A stretch of 64,000 bases of DNA, from contig JAREIK010002628.1 of the NCBI GenBank assembly GCA_029783825.1, positions 1 through 64,000 on the forward strand, given 5' to 3'. Numbering within the stretch: the first letter of the stretch is position 1; the number at the start of each line of letters is the position of its first letter. The position numbers were made by a program, and so were the translations under genes. The notes under the pieces were generated by a model. That model ran no database searches, was not told where the DNA came from, and worked only from the letters and a program-made list of their open reading frames with translations. Below, piece by piece: positions 39,842 to 53,248 of the stretch. Source of the stretch: Sapria himalayana. Its lineage: Eukaryota; Streptophyta; Magnoliopsida; Malpighiales; Rafflesiaceae.

Positions 39842-39858
39842 TCCCATGAGCAGCCCTA
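39842..39858 (-). repeat. Right terminal inverted repeat of the hAT element
   Basis: TCCCATGAGCAGCCCTA on the + strand; its complement matches the left TIR at 16 of 17 positions. Confidence 0.92.
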
Positions 39859-39866
39859 CAAAACGC
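39859..39866. repeat. Right target-site duplication of the hAT element
   Basis: CAAAACGC, the counterpart of CTAAATGC at 36150-36157, with two mismatches. Confidence 0.65.
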
Positions 39867-42800
39867 ATATAAAGTTAAATCAGTAAACTTCTAAACCCCG
39901 TAATGCCTAAATACATAAACCAATAAACCGCTAAATACTACTTAATAATTAATAAATCTAATTTTTATTGCTATTTATTATATTTTTAAATATTCATTTT
40001 ATATATTTATTAGTGAATTTTTTAGATATATTTATTACAAAATAAATTATGAGTGGGACAAATATAATTTAAATAATATATTATTTATCTAATAAAAATA
40101 TACGCTTATAAAAGAAGTATAAATTTAAAAATTAAAAATTATTATCAAGTAATATATGTTACTTGAATTTTGAATCAATTTGGGTTTTGTAAATAATTTG
40201 TAATTAATATCTATCTTAATATTAATAGTTTATAAAATTAATTTTTGATCATTATTATAATATATATCAATAAAATTATATATATTAAATTTATATGATA
40301 TATAATTATTAATATTATTATAAAAAAATATTGTATTAAAATTTCAAAAAATTTTAAATATTATTATATTTTCAAATGTTATAACCTATGAAAATGATAA
40401 AAAATTATAGAAATTTTGTTTATTATTTTATTTTTTTAAATAAAACCCATAAATCATTAAAGCCTAAAAACAAAAATCGCTAAACTTCTAATGATAAAAC
40501 CTCTAATAATTAAATCATTAAACTTGTATACATTAATAATAAATCATAAATCTCATTTAAATTTTTATTCATTATAAATTTTAATTTTTATTCTAATTAT
40601 TTATCTATTTAATTTATAGAAATATTAATTAAAACATAAATTATTAGTGAGACAGATATAATTTAAATTAAACTGGCATCCCTAAATAATAAATAATAAA
40701 TCTCATTTTTTTATTATAATTTTAAATATTCATCTTAATTATTTATTTGTTTATTTATATATAAATATTAATTACAAAATAAATTGAGTTAAACAAATAT
40801 AAATTATATAAATTATTTTTGATCAAAAAATTATTGATTTACTTTTTTTAAAAAAAAAAGTTTTCAAAACAAAAAATTATTATAATGTAATATATTTTGC
40901 TTTCCTTCTGAATCATTTTAGGTTTTGTAATTATATTTTAATTGATATCTATCTTATTAATAATAGATTATTAATTTATTTTTTGATCATTATTAGAATA
41001 TTTATCAATAAAATTGTTTATATTGAATTTATATGATATAAAAATATAATGATTATTATAACTAAATATTGTATTCACATTTTAAAAAAATTAAAAATTA
41101 TTATATTTTCAAAGGTTAGAACCTTTGAAAATATTAAAAAATAATAAAAATAAATTTTCTATTATTTTATTTTTTTAATAAAACCTATAACCCACTAAAT
41201 CCATACACAGTTAAATCAGTAAACTCCTAAACCTCATAATGCCTAAATACATAAACCATTAAACCACTATATACTACTTAATAATTAATAAATCTAATTT
41301 TAATTTTATTTAGTATAATTTTAAATATTCATTTTAATTATTTATTAGTTTATTTTTATAGAAATATTTATTACAAATTTAATTATGAGAGCGACATATA
41401 TATTTTAATTAATTTAATTTTAATCTAAAAAAATATATGCCTATAAAAGAAGTAAAAATTAAAAATTATTATATTTTAATATATTTTACTTTAATTTTGA
41501 ATCAATTTGGGTTTTGTAAATTTTTTTTAATTAATATCAATCTTTTTATTAATAGTTTATTAATTTAAATTTTGATCATTATTATATTAATATCTCAATA
41601 GAATTATTTATATTGAATTTATATGATAAATAATTATTAATATTATTATAACTAAATATTCTTTTCACATTACAAAAAATTTTAAATGTTATTATATTTT
41701 CAAAAGTTATAACCTATAAAAATTAGAAAAAATTACAAATTTTTTTTATTATTTTATTGTTTAAATAAAACCTATAAACCACTAAATGCCTAAAAACATA
41801 AATTGCTAAACTCCTAAACGATAAAACCTCTAAATACTTAAACCATTAAACAGGTATACATTAATAAACATGTGTACATTAATTTTTATTAAGTATAATT
41901 TTAAATTTTTATTTTAATTATTTATCAGTTTATTTTTATAGAAATATTAATTACAAAATAAATTATTACTGAGACATATCTAATTTAAATAATTTATTTT
42001 TAATCAAAAAAAATATTTATCCTTATAAAAAGAGGCAAAATTTTAAAAACAAAAATTTATTTATTTAGTAATATATTTTATATTTATTTTGAATAATTTT
42101 AGATTTTACAATTATATTTTAATTTATAACATTCTTATTAATAATAGTTTTTATATTTTTTATTGATCATTATTATAATATCTATTTATAAAATTATTTA
42201 TATTGAGTTTACATTATATATAATTATTAAGATTATTATTACTGAATATTATATTCACATTTAAAAAAATTAAAAATTATTATATTTTCAAAGGTTATAA
42301 CCTTCAAAAATTAACAAAAAATAAAAAATTGAATTTTTTATTTTTTTATTCTTTAAATAAAAACTATAAATCACTTAAGGCCTAAACACTTAAATCACTA
42401 AACCCCAAAACACCTAAATATTTAAACCATTAAACTAGTATATCCTGAATAATAAATAACAAATCTCTATTTTATTTGTATTCATTATAATTATAAATAT
42501 TCATTTTAATTATTTTTTAGTTTATTTTTATAGAATTATAAATTAAAATAAAATTATGATGAAAACAAATATAAATTAAATAATTTACTTTTAATAAAAA
42601 ATAATATAAACTTATAAAAAGAAGCAAAACATCAAAGAAAGTATTATTTTGTAATATATTTTACTTTGATTTTGAATAAATTTATGTTTTGCAAATATAT
42701 TTAAAATTATAAATATCTTATTAATAATAGTTTATTTTTTTTTGATCATTAATATAATATATTTAAATATAATTGTTTATATTGAATTTACATTATATAT

Positions 42801-43566
42801 AATTATTAAGATTATCATAACTAAATATAGTATTCACATATAAAAAAAATTTAAAAATTGTTATATTTTCAAAGATTATAACTTTCAAAATTGAGAAAAA
42901 ATAACAAAAATAAATTTTTTGTTATATCATTGTTTAAATAAAACTTATAAACCATTAAATGCCTAAATACATAAATATCTAAACTCTTAAACCCCTAAGC
43001 ACCTAAATACTTAAACCTTTAAACTCGTAAACCTTAAATATAATTTAAATAATTTAAAGAAATTTTAATTACAAAATAAATTATGAGTGATACAAATATA
43101 ATTTAAATAATATATTTTTCATCAAAAAAATATATAAGCTTATAAAATGATGTAAAAACTAAAAAAAAATTATTATTTAGTAATAAATTTTACTTTGATT
43201 TTGAATCATTTTAAGTTTTTTAATTATATTTTAATTTATATCTATCATATATATAAAAGTTTATTCATTTATTTTTTGATAATTAATATAATATCTATCA
43301 ATAAAATTGGTTATATATAGTTTATATTATATATAGGTATGATATTTATCATTTCTATATATTGTATTCACATTTTTAAAAAATTTTAAAATTATTATAT
43401 TTTCAAATGTTATAACCTTTGAAATTTTGAAAAAATATAAAAAATAATTTTTTTGTTATTTCATTGTTTGAATAAAACCTATAAACCACTAAATTCCTAA
43501 AAACATATTTTGCTAACAGGTGAAAAAATATATTATAATCTATTTTATATGCCTAAACACTTAACA

Positions 43567-43601
43567 TTATAATAATGAAAATTATTATTTCATTATTATA
43601 A
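43567..43601. other. 14-bp perfect hairpin at a satellite junction
   Basis: TTATAATAATGAAA (43567-43580), a 7-nt loop ATTATTA, then TTTCATTATTATAA (43588-43601). It occurs only where an A monomer is truncated and joined to an E-class tail, so it is probably a product or a trigger of the rearrangement. Confidence 0.8.
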
Positions 43602-46600
43602 CTAAATATTATATTCACTTTTGAAAAAAATTTTAAAATTATTATTTTTTCAAAGATTATAATCTTTTAACATGTGAAAAAATAAAAAAAAATATTTTTT
43701 TTTGTTATTTTATTGTTTAAATAAAACTTATAAACCACTAAATACCTAACCACTAAAATCACTAAACTACAAAATCCCGATGCCCCTATATAGATAATCC
43801 TTTAAACCGATATACCCTAAATAATAATTAATAAATCTCATTTTTATTTGTTTTCATTATAATTTTAAAAATTTATTTTGATTATTTAGTTTTTTATTTA
43901 TATATATATATTAATTATAAAATAAATTATGAGTTAAAAATATAATTTATAAAAATTATTTTCATCAAAAAATTATTAAGCTTATAAAAAGAATAAAAAT
44001 TAAAAACAAATAATTATTATCAAGTAATATATTTTGCTTTGCTTTTGAATCATTTTAGGTTTTGATATTATATTTTAAATAATATCAATGTTATTCATAA
44101 AAGATTTTTAATTTATATTTTGATAATTATTAGAATATCTATCAAAAAAATTGTTTATATTGAATTTATATGATATATAATTATTATAATTAATATATAT
44201 AAATATTTATTCACTTTTTTAAAAAAATTAAAAATTATTATATTTTCAAAGGTTATAACATTTGAAAATTTCAAAAAATAATAAAAATAATTTTTTTATT
44301 TTATTTTTTAAATAAAAACTATAAACCACTAAATTCATACATAGTTAAATCAGTAAACTCTTAAACCCCGTAATGCATAAATACATAAACCATTAAACTT
44401 CTATATACTACTTAATAATTAATAAATCTAATTTTATTTCTATTTATTATAATTTTAAATATTCATTTTAATTATTTATTAGTTTATTTTTATAGAAATA
44501 TTTATTAAAAAATAAAGTATGAGTGCGACAAATATAATTTAATTAATTTATTTTTAATAAAAAAAATATACATTTATAAAAGAAGTAAAAATTTAAAAAT
44601 TAATAATTATTATCCAGTAATATATTTTACATTAATTTTGAATCAATTTGGGTTTTGTAAATATTTTTTAATTAATATCTATCTTTTTATTAATAGTATA
44701 TTAATTTAATTTTTGATCATTATTATAATATCTATCAATAAAATTGTTTATATTGAATTTATATGATTTATAATTATTAATATTATTATAACTAAATATT
44801 GTATTCACATTTCAAAAAATTGTAAATATTATTATATTTTCAAAGGGTATAACCTATGAAAATGATAACAAATTATAGAAATTTTTTTTGTTATTTTATT
44901 TTTTTATATAAAACCTATAAAGCACTAAAAGCCTAAAAACATAAATCGCTAAACTCCTAACGACAAAACCTCTAAATACTTAAACCATTAAACTTGTATG
45001 CATTAATAATAAATCATAAATCTAATTTTAATTTTATTCAGTATAATTTTAAATTTATATTCTAATTATTTATTAGTTTATTTTTATAGAAATATTAATT
45101 ACAAAAAAAATTATTAGGGAGACAGATATAACTTAAATTTAACCGGTATACCCTAAATAATAAATAATAAATCTCATTTTTTTTTCATTATAATTTTAAA
45201 TATTCATTTTAATTATTATTTTTTAAATTTTTATATAAATATTAATTAAAAAATAAATTTTGAGTTAGAAAAATATAATTTATGTAAATTATTTTTAATC
45301 AAAAAAATATAGATAAACTTTTTATTATAAAAAAAATTCAAAACAAAAAATTATTATATAGTAATATATTTTTCTTTGCTTATGAATCATTTTATGTATT
45401 GTAATTATATTTTAATTGATATCAATCTTATTCATAATATTTTTTTTAATTTATTTTTTGATAATTATTAGAATATTTATCACTAAAATAGTTTATATTG
45501 AATTTATATGATATATAAATATAATGATTATTATAACTAAATATTGAATTCACTTTTGAAAATAAATTAAAAATTATTATATTTTTAAAGGTTATAACCT
45601 TTGAAAATATCAAAAAATAATAAAAATAAATGTTTTGTTATTTTATTTTTTAAATAAAACCTATAAACCACTAAATGCATACACAATTAAATTAGTAAAC
45701 ACCTAAACCTAGTAATACCTAAATACATAAACCATTAAACTGCTATATAATACATAATAATTAATAAATCTAATTTTAATTTCTATTTATTATAGTTATA
45801 AATATTCAATTAATTATTTATTAGTTTATTTTTATAGAAATATTTATTATAACATAAATTATTTGTGTGACAAATATAATTTAAATAATTTATTTTTAAT
45901 CAAAAGAAATATATACGCTTATAAAAGAAGTAAATTTTAAAAATTAAAAATTATTATCCAGTAATATATTTTACTTTAATTTTGAATCAATTTGGGTTTT
46001 GTAATTATTTTTTAATTAATATCTATCTTATTATTAATAGTTTATTAATTTAATTTTTGATCATTATTATAATATCTATCAATAAAATTATTTATATTGA
46101 ATTTATATCATATATAATAACTAATATTATTATAACTAAATATTGTATTCACATTTCAAAAAATTTTAAATATTATTATATTTTCAAATGTTATAACCTA
46201 TGAAATTGAGAAAAAATTTCTAATTTTTTTTGTTATTTTATTGATTAAATAAAACCTATAAACAACTAAATGCCTAATAAAACCTAAATCGCTAAACTTT
46301 TAAAATACAAACCCTCTAAATACTTAAACCATTAAACTAGTATACATTAATAATAATTCAAAAATATCATTTTAATTTTTATTAAGTAAAATTTTAAATT
46401 TTTATTTTAATTAATTTTTAGTTTATTTTTATAGAAATATTAAATACAAAATAAATTATTACTATGACAGATCTAATTTAAATTAGACTGATATACCCTA
46501 AATAATAAATAATAAATCTCATAATTTAATTATACTTTTAAATATTCATTTTAATTATTTATTTGTGTATTTTTATATAAATATTAATTACAAAATAATT

Positions 46601-48060
46601 TATGATTTACACAAATATAATTTATATAAATTATATTTCATCAAAAAATTATAGATAAACTTTTTAAAAGAAAAAAAAATTCAAAACAAAAAATTATTGT
46701 ATAGTAATATATTTTGCTTTGCTTCTGAATCATTTTAGGTTTTGTAATTATATTTTATTGATATTTATCTTATTAATAATAGATTATTAAGTTATTTTTT
46801 CATCATTATTAGAATATTTATCAATAAAAATGTTTATATTGAATTTATATGATATATAAATATAATGATTATTATAACTAAATATTGTATTCAATTTTGA
46901 AAATAATTTTAAAATTATTATATTTTCAAAGGTTATAACCTTTGAAAATGTCAAAAAATAAAAAAAAATAAATTTTTTGTTATTTCATTTTTTAAATAAA
47001 AACTATAGATAATTAAATGCTTACTTACTTAAATCAGTAAGCTCATAAATCCTAAACCCCTAAATACATAAACCTTTTAACAGCTATATACGACTTAATA
47101 AATAATAAATCTCATTTTTATTTCTATTTATTATAATTTTAAATATTAATTTTAATTATTTATAGTTTAATTTTTTAGAAAAATTAATTACAAAATAAAT
47201 TTCGAGTGAGACAAATATTATTTAAATAATTTATTTTAATATTTGACAAAATATAAGCTTATAAAAAGAAGGAAAATTTTAAAAATTAAATATTATTATT
47301 TAGTAATATATTTTGATTTGATTTTGAATCATTTTGTGTTATTTAAATATATTTTAATAAATATTAATATTATTAATAATAGTTTATTAATTTAATTTTT
47401 GATCATTATTATAATATCTATCATTAATATTATTTATATTGAATTTATATGATATACAATTAGTAAGATTAATATAATTATACATGGTATTCACATTTCA
47501 AAAAAGTTTAAAAATTATTTTTTTTTCAAAGGTTATAACCTTTGAAAATCAGAAAAAATCTAAAAAAAACTTTTTTTATTTTTATTATATAAATAAAATC
47601 TATAAACCACTAAATACATAAAAACATAAATTTATAAACTCCTAAATGACAAAACTCCTAAATAATCAAACCATTAAACTGGTATACCACATATAATAAA
47701 TCATAAATCTCATTTTAATTTGTATTCATTATAATTTTAAATATTCATTTTAATTATTTATTAGTTTATTTAATTATAGAAATATTAATTACTTAATAAA
47801 TAATGAGCGAGACAACTATAATTTTAATAATTTATTTTTAATCAAAAAAAATATATAAGCATATAAAAAGAAGTAAAAATTTAAAAACAAAATATTATTA
47901 TTTAGTAATATATTTTTCTTTGATTTTGAATCATTATATTTAGGTTTTGTAATTATATTTTAATTGCTATCAATCTTATTAAGAATAGTTTATTAATTTA
48001 TTATTTGATCAATTTTATAATATCTAAAAATAAAATTACTTATATTTAATTTAAATGTCT

Positions 48061-50780
48061 TTTTATTCAAGATAGACTGGTTTAATGGTTTAAGTATTTA
48101 GGTGTTTTTGGGTTTAGGAGTTTAGTGATTTAAGTGTTTAGACCTTTATTGATTTATAGTTATTATCTAAAGAATTAAAAAACAAAAAATTTAATTTTTT
48201 GAATTTTTTTTTAATTTTTGATGGTTGTAACCTTTGAAAATATAATAATTTATTATTTTTTAAATGTCTATATAATATTTAGTTATAATAATCTTAATAA
48301 TTATATATAATGTAAACTAAATATAAATAATTTTATTAATAGATATTATAATAATGATCAATAAATAAATTAATAAACTAGTATTAATAAGAATTATATA
48401 AATTAAAATATAATTGTAGAATGAAAAATGATTCAAAATCAAAATAAGATATATTACAAAATAATAATTTTTTTATTTTAAAAATTTTGCATCATTTTAT
48501 AAGCATATATTTTTTTTGATGAAAAATAAATTATTTAATTTATATTTGTCTCACTAATAATTTATTTTGTAATTAATATTTCTATAAAAATAAATTGATA
48601 AAAAATTAAAATGAATATTTAAAATTATAATGAATACTAATAAATATAAAAATTTATAAATACTTATATTTGATGTTAATTTAATATAAAAAATTGTATT
48701 AATATATATTATTATAATGATCGAAAAATAAATTAATAAACTATTATTAATAAGATAGATATTAATTAAAATATATTTGTAGAAACCAAAATAATTCAAA
48801 ATCAAAGTATATTATATTACTAAATAAAATTTTAAATTTTTGAAATTTTGTTTATTTTTATAATATTTTTTTTTCATAAAAAATAATTTATTTAAATTAT
48901 ATGTCTCACTCATTATTTAATTTGTAATTAATATTTCTATAAAAATAAACTCTAAAATAATTAAAATGAATATTTAAAATTATAATGAATACAAATAAAA
49001 ATGAGATTTATTATTTATTATTTAGGTTATATAGGTTTAATGGTTTAAGTATTTAGGGGGTTTTGGGGTTTAGGAGTCTAGAGATTTAAATGTGTAGGCA
49101 TTTAGTGGTTTATAAGTTTTATTTAAATAATAAAATAATCTTAATAATTATAAGACATTTAAATTAAATATAAGTAATTTTATTGTTATATATTATAAAA
49201 ATGATCAAATAATAAATTAATAAACTTTTATTAATAAGATTGATAGCAAGCAAAACCTATATATAATGATTCAAAATCAAAGTAAAATATATTACTAAAT
49301 AATAATTTTTTGTTTTTAAATTTTTACTTCTTTATATAAGCTTATTTTTTTTGATTAAAAATAAATTATTAAAATTATATTTGTCTTACTCATTATTTAT
49401 TTTGTGATTGATATTTCTATAAAAAACAAACTAATAAATAATTAAAATGAATATTTAAAATTATAATGAATACAAATTAAAATGAGATTTATGATTTATT
49501 ATATATGGTATGCTAGTTTAATGGTTTTATTATTTAGTGATTTATAGGTTTTATTTATATAATAAAAATTTAAAATTTTAATTTTTGATTTTTTCTATTT
49601 TTTAAAGGTTATAACCTTTGAAAAAAAATAATTTTTAAAATATTTTGAAATGTGAATACCATGCATAATTATATTAATCATACTAATTATATATCATATA
49701 AATTCAATATAAATAATTTTAATGATAGATATTATAATAATGATCAAAAATTAAATTAATAAACTATTATTAATAATATAAATATTAATTAAAATATATT
49801 TGCATAACTCAAAATGATTCAAAATCAAATCAAAATATATTACTAAATAATAATATATAATTTTTAAAATTTGCCTTATTTTTATAAGCTTATATTTTTT
49901 TTATTAAAATAAATTATTTAAATAATATTAGTTTCACTCGAAATTTAGTTTGTAATTAAGTTTTCTAAAAAATTAAACTATAAATAATTAAAATGAATAT
50001 TAAAAATTAAATATATAGAAATAAAAATGAGATTTATTTTTATTAAGTAGTTAATAGCTGTTAAAATGTTTATGTATTTAGGGGTTTTGGGATTTATGAG
50101 CTTACTGATTTAAGTAAGTAAGCATTTAATGATCTATAGGTTTTTTTTAAAAATGAAATAAAAAAAATTATTTTTATTATTTTTTCTCATTTTATAAGGT
50201 TATAACCTTTGAAAATATAATAATTTTTAAATTTTTTTCAAAAGTGAATTCAATATTTAGTTATAATAATCATTATATTTATATATCATATAAATTCAAT
50301 ATAAACATTTTTATCGATAAATATTCTAATAATGATGAAAAAATAACTTAATAATCTATTAATAATAAGATAGATATCAATTAAAATATATTTACAAAGC
50401 CTAAAATGATTCAGAAGCAAAGCAAAATATTTTACTATATAATAATTTTTTGTTTTGAAATTTTTTTTCTCTTATAAAAAGTTTATCTATATTATTTTGA
50501 TGAAAAATAATTTATATAAATTATATTTGTGTAACTCATAATTTATTTTGTAATTAATATTTATATAAAAATAAATAAATAAATAATTAAATTTGAATAT
50601 TTAAAATTAAAATCAAAAAAAATTGGATTTATTATTTATTTTTTAGGATATACCGGTTTAATTTAAATTAGATCTGTCTCACTAATAATTTTTTTTGTAA
50701 TTAATATTTCTATAAAAATAAGCTGATAAATAATTAAAATTAAAATTAAAATTATATTTAATAATTAAAATAATTTATTT
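48061..50780 (-). repeat. Satellite array, block 4a, reverse
   Basis: Reverse-orientation satellite: C near 48110, a junction near 48655 into a J/I-like tail, I near 49070 (lacking its dyad at 49133, as at 7905), G near 49535 with a shortened box, F near 50090, composite A near 50660. It ends inside an A monomer at the 2.47 kb insert. Outward from 48060 the order G-F-A(composite) is shared with the forward arm at 47600-46490. Confidence 0.88.
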
Positions 50781-53248
50781 TCTTCCTCTCTCAAATCTAG
50801 AATGATTGCTAAAGCTCTAACCAAAATAATAGGAGCTTTCACTTTATCTCTATTATGTCTCATCATATTTGATGTTGAATCATTGGGCTATCAAAGGTAA
50901 TTTTACTCATGTACGCTAATAGACTAAACCAAAGTTGTACCCCTATGTGTTGAAATAGCTAGTTGTTGAGGATGCTATTTATATTGATTATTGTAATTTC
51001 TTCTAAAATTTCTTTCATGCACACACTCAAAGCAATTTTTTTAAAACATAGTGCACCTCTAAAAAAATAACGACCTTGTAGCCTATTAGAACAAACTAGC
51101 CCCAGGGCAATTTAAGCAGGGCAAGAAGTATGGGCTCTCTTTCAATCAAGAATCAAAAAATTTATTTTATTGGCATGTCTAAGCCTTTTTTTATATCTAT
51201 ATGGATATGAAAAGTATCATATCTTTCTTTTTATATTAAATGAGTTATGTATACAAGCTCACAATACCCAAAAAGGTGTAAATGAATCATATTCAAATGT
51301 ATAAAAGGTTTTAATCATTGCTCAAAAATTAGTCTTGCATATTGACACTTGAGGTCACAAATCAAAGGAAAAAGCCATAGTGATATTTCCAATCCCAAGA
51401 ATTTTAGCTATAGAAAGTTATAAAGAGTAGTACTCGAGCTTTAACTATTTCTAGGGTCATGACTTTTGCTCTTGAGGAATGTCCAAGTTACAATCATTCC
51501 TAGTGCAATGACTTTGCAATATAAAGATAAAATGCACAAGCTATGGTCATATCCAATACTATGACCCAATATTATAGTGATTAAATATGTATTCATGATC
51601 ATTCTTAGTGCCATAACAATATGTTCAATAGAGAGACATAAGGTATGGCATATTCTCATCGATATGATTTTGTGTTCTAGAGACAAAATATACAATCATG
51701 ACCATTGCTAATGCTAGAATAATCTAAAGCAAGAAAGAGACCGAAACCATAACTCACCCCTTGAGTCATGACTTTGTGTTAGATATACAAAAAAATAAAT
51801 CTATGACATTCCTAAAACTTGTGAATTTCAATTTAAATTTAACACTTACTCATTTGATTATAAAAGTGCAAAACATGAGATTTAGGATTTGGGTTTGTGG
51901 GTTAGGGATATAATTTATGGTTAACGGTTTATGATTTTAAGTTTAGGGTTTATGGTTTTTTTTTGTTATTTTTTTGGAAAATACACACTTTATTTATCAT
52001 TTAGGCACAAAACTTACAAGAGACTAAAAAGCTGACTAATTTAGCCCAGCCCACCCAATCTTATGCACCTTAATGATTCTATGCATAAAATACATAAAAA
52101 AACATAATGCCTAATAATTCCAAGCATACGAATACAACTAAAATCACCTGGAATTCCCGGACTATCAGAGTTGGCATTGAGTCATTATGTGCACTACGTC
52201 CTTTCCATTCGGATTTGTCCAAGCCTTTTGGAGGAACTTGAATGATGCACCATATTAAAACTATGCAAATATAAGATTGTGCATGTGCATGACATGCAGC
52301 ATCAAGCGTTTGCCTATGCCATTTCTATGCAATGGAATACATGTAAAACTGAATACCCATAAATCCACAAGTCCATATCTACGGCACTTTGTCAATTCAT
52401 TCTTACCTCTGAATTCCACATTCTTTTGCTCCAATGATCCTCAAAAGAGTATCTCTTGGGTAAGAATGCTTCCACCTCGAGCTCCAAGAAGTGGCTGTAT
52501 GTTGCACCGACAAAATATCAAAAAATATGCATGCATCGGTGTGCATGTGTGATGAGGTCCATCTCAAAGTCTAATTATCTACGCGTACAACCAAGCTAGA
52601 ATACAAGTAAAATTACAAAATGCTATAAAGATAGGTCTTCTGCTCCCGGGAGTGTAGCATCGCCTAATGTGTATTTAAAAAATGCTTTAGTGGGCCCCAC
52701 ATAAAGATACTCATGGGTCCAGGTGCCCTCATTGCATGCTACATAGAGAACAGACAAGATTGTGTGTGTGAGTATGTCATGGTCCGTCTCTACAAGTACA
52801 TGGTGCATACAAAGTCCAAAATATAAATAAGACTACAAACATAAACTACAAGTTTGAATCTTTCGCTCCTATTTGCCTGGTATGGACTTCATTGCTTACT
52901 GGCCCTGCTTGGTGATGCTTCAGCTTTTTCCGGCTCTCCAATTAATCATGGATTACCCGCTACTCCTGTTGGGCGATGGTTGGGTGGCCCTCAATGCTTT
53001 CTGATAGGGCTAGTAGGACCCACTCCTAGCTACTCATGGGATTACTCCCGACCACTTTGCTTGGTCTCGTCAGTTGTCTGAATATTATCATCCCGGCTTG
53101 CTAGTGGGGCCCTCTACAAGTTGGTGGCCCATATTTCTGGCTGCTTCCAGGACTTGCTGGCCCCTCTAAATGCTACACCAAAATGGACAAGAATATGTGC
53201 ACGTGTGTACTGTGGTCCGTCGCTATGTGTGTGTGGTTCAGTAGTATC
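50781..53248 (-). other. Unclassified 2.47 kb insert, copy 2
   Basis: Inverted counterpart of 20641-23107, equal in length within a few bases and flanked by the same satellite sequence. In the best-compared 230 bp (52854-53081 against 20808-21035) the copies differ at roughly one base in ten. The open frame of 75 codons seen in both there starts with TTG and carries mostly amino-acid-changing substitutions. Frames at 52277-52552 (91 codons) and 52623-52808 (61 codons) are open here but stopped in copy 1. I therefore read the insert as noncoding or long dead. Confidence 0.75.
51878..51956 (-). repeat. Degenerate plant telomere-like tract, copy 2
   Basis: TTTAGG/GTTTAGGG-like strings (GAGATTTAGGATTTGGG, GTTAGGGATA, AAGTTTAGGGTTTATGG), the counterpart of 21930-22007 on the other strand. 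Confidence 0.7.

Larger units (their letters stand above)
36158..39858 (-). mobile_element. hAT-superfamily DNA transposon, 3.70 kb, decayed
   Basis: The ends are 17-bp terminal inverted repeats differing at one base: TAGGGGTGCTCATGGGA at the left and the complement of TAGGGCTGCTCATGGGA at the right, flanked by an imperfect 8-bp duplication. Beyond the TIRs lie G-rich subterminal stretches (GGGACGGGATGGGAGG at the left; CGGGTCGGGTCGCG on the + strand near the right end). Inside, on the minus strand, is a transposase with BED-finger, RNase H-like and hATC regions. All are broken, so the copy cannot move by itself. Its GC content and complexity contrast sharply with the array. It sits in a B-class monomer whose two halves flank it, giving a clean insertion site. 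The long transposase-bearing form is typical of the plant RICESLEEPER/DAYSLEEPER-related and Ac-like hAT groups; the exact family needs a database search. Confidence 0.93.
39859..48060 (+). repeat. Satellite array, block 3d, forward
   Basis: Begins with the second half of the B monomer split by hAT. Boxes lie near 40440 (A, composite at 40670), 41180 (B), 41770 (A), 42360 (C), 42950 (D), 43480 (A, cut short), 43725 (E), 44310 (B), 44910 (A, composite at 45135), 45660 (B), 46250 (A, composite at 46490), 47000 (F) and 47600 (G). Around 43510-43605 an A unit is fused to an E unit through an unusual hairpin. The block ends in an I-like tail (AATGTC) where orientation flips at about 48060. Confidence 0.9.

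Noticed and set aside
52277..52552. A 91-codon frame in insert copy 2
   Set aside because: The equivalent frame in copy 1 has a TAA stop (GTCAATTAATTC where copy 2 has GTCAATTCATTC), and no domain is recognised.
52623..52808. A 61-codon ATG frame in insert copy 2
   Set aside because: Copy 1 keeps the ATG but stops after about 35 codons (TATTTCTAA).
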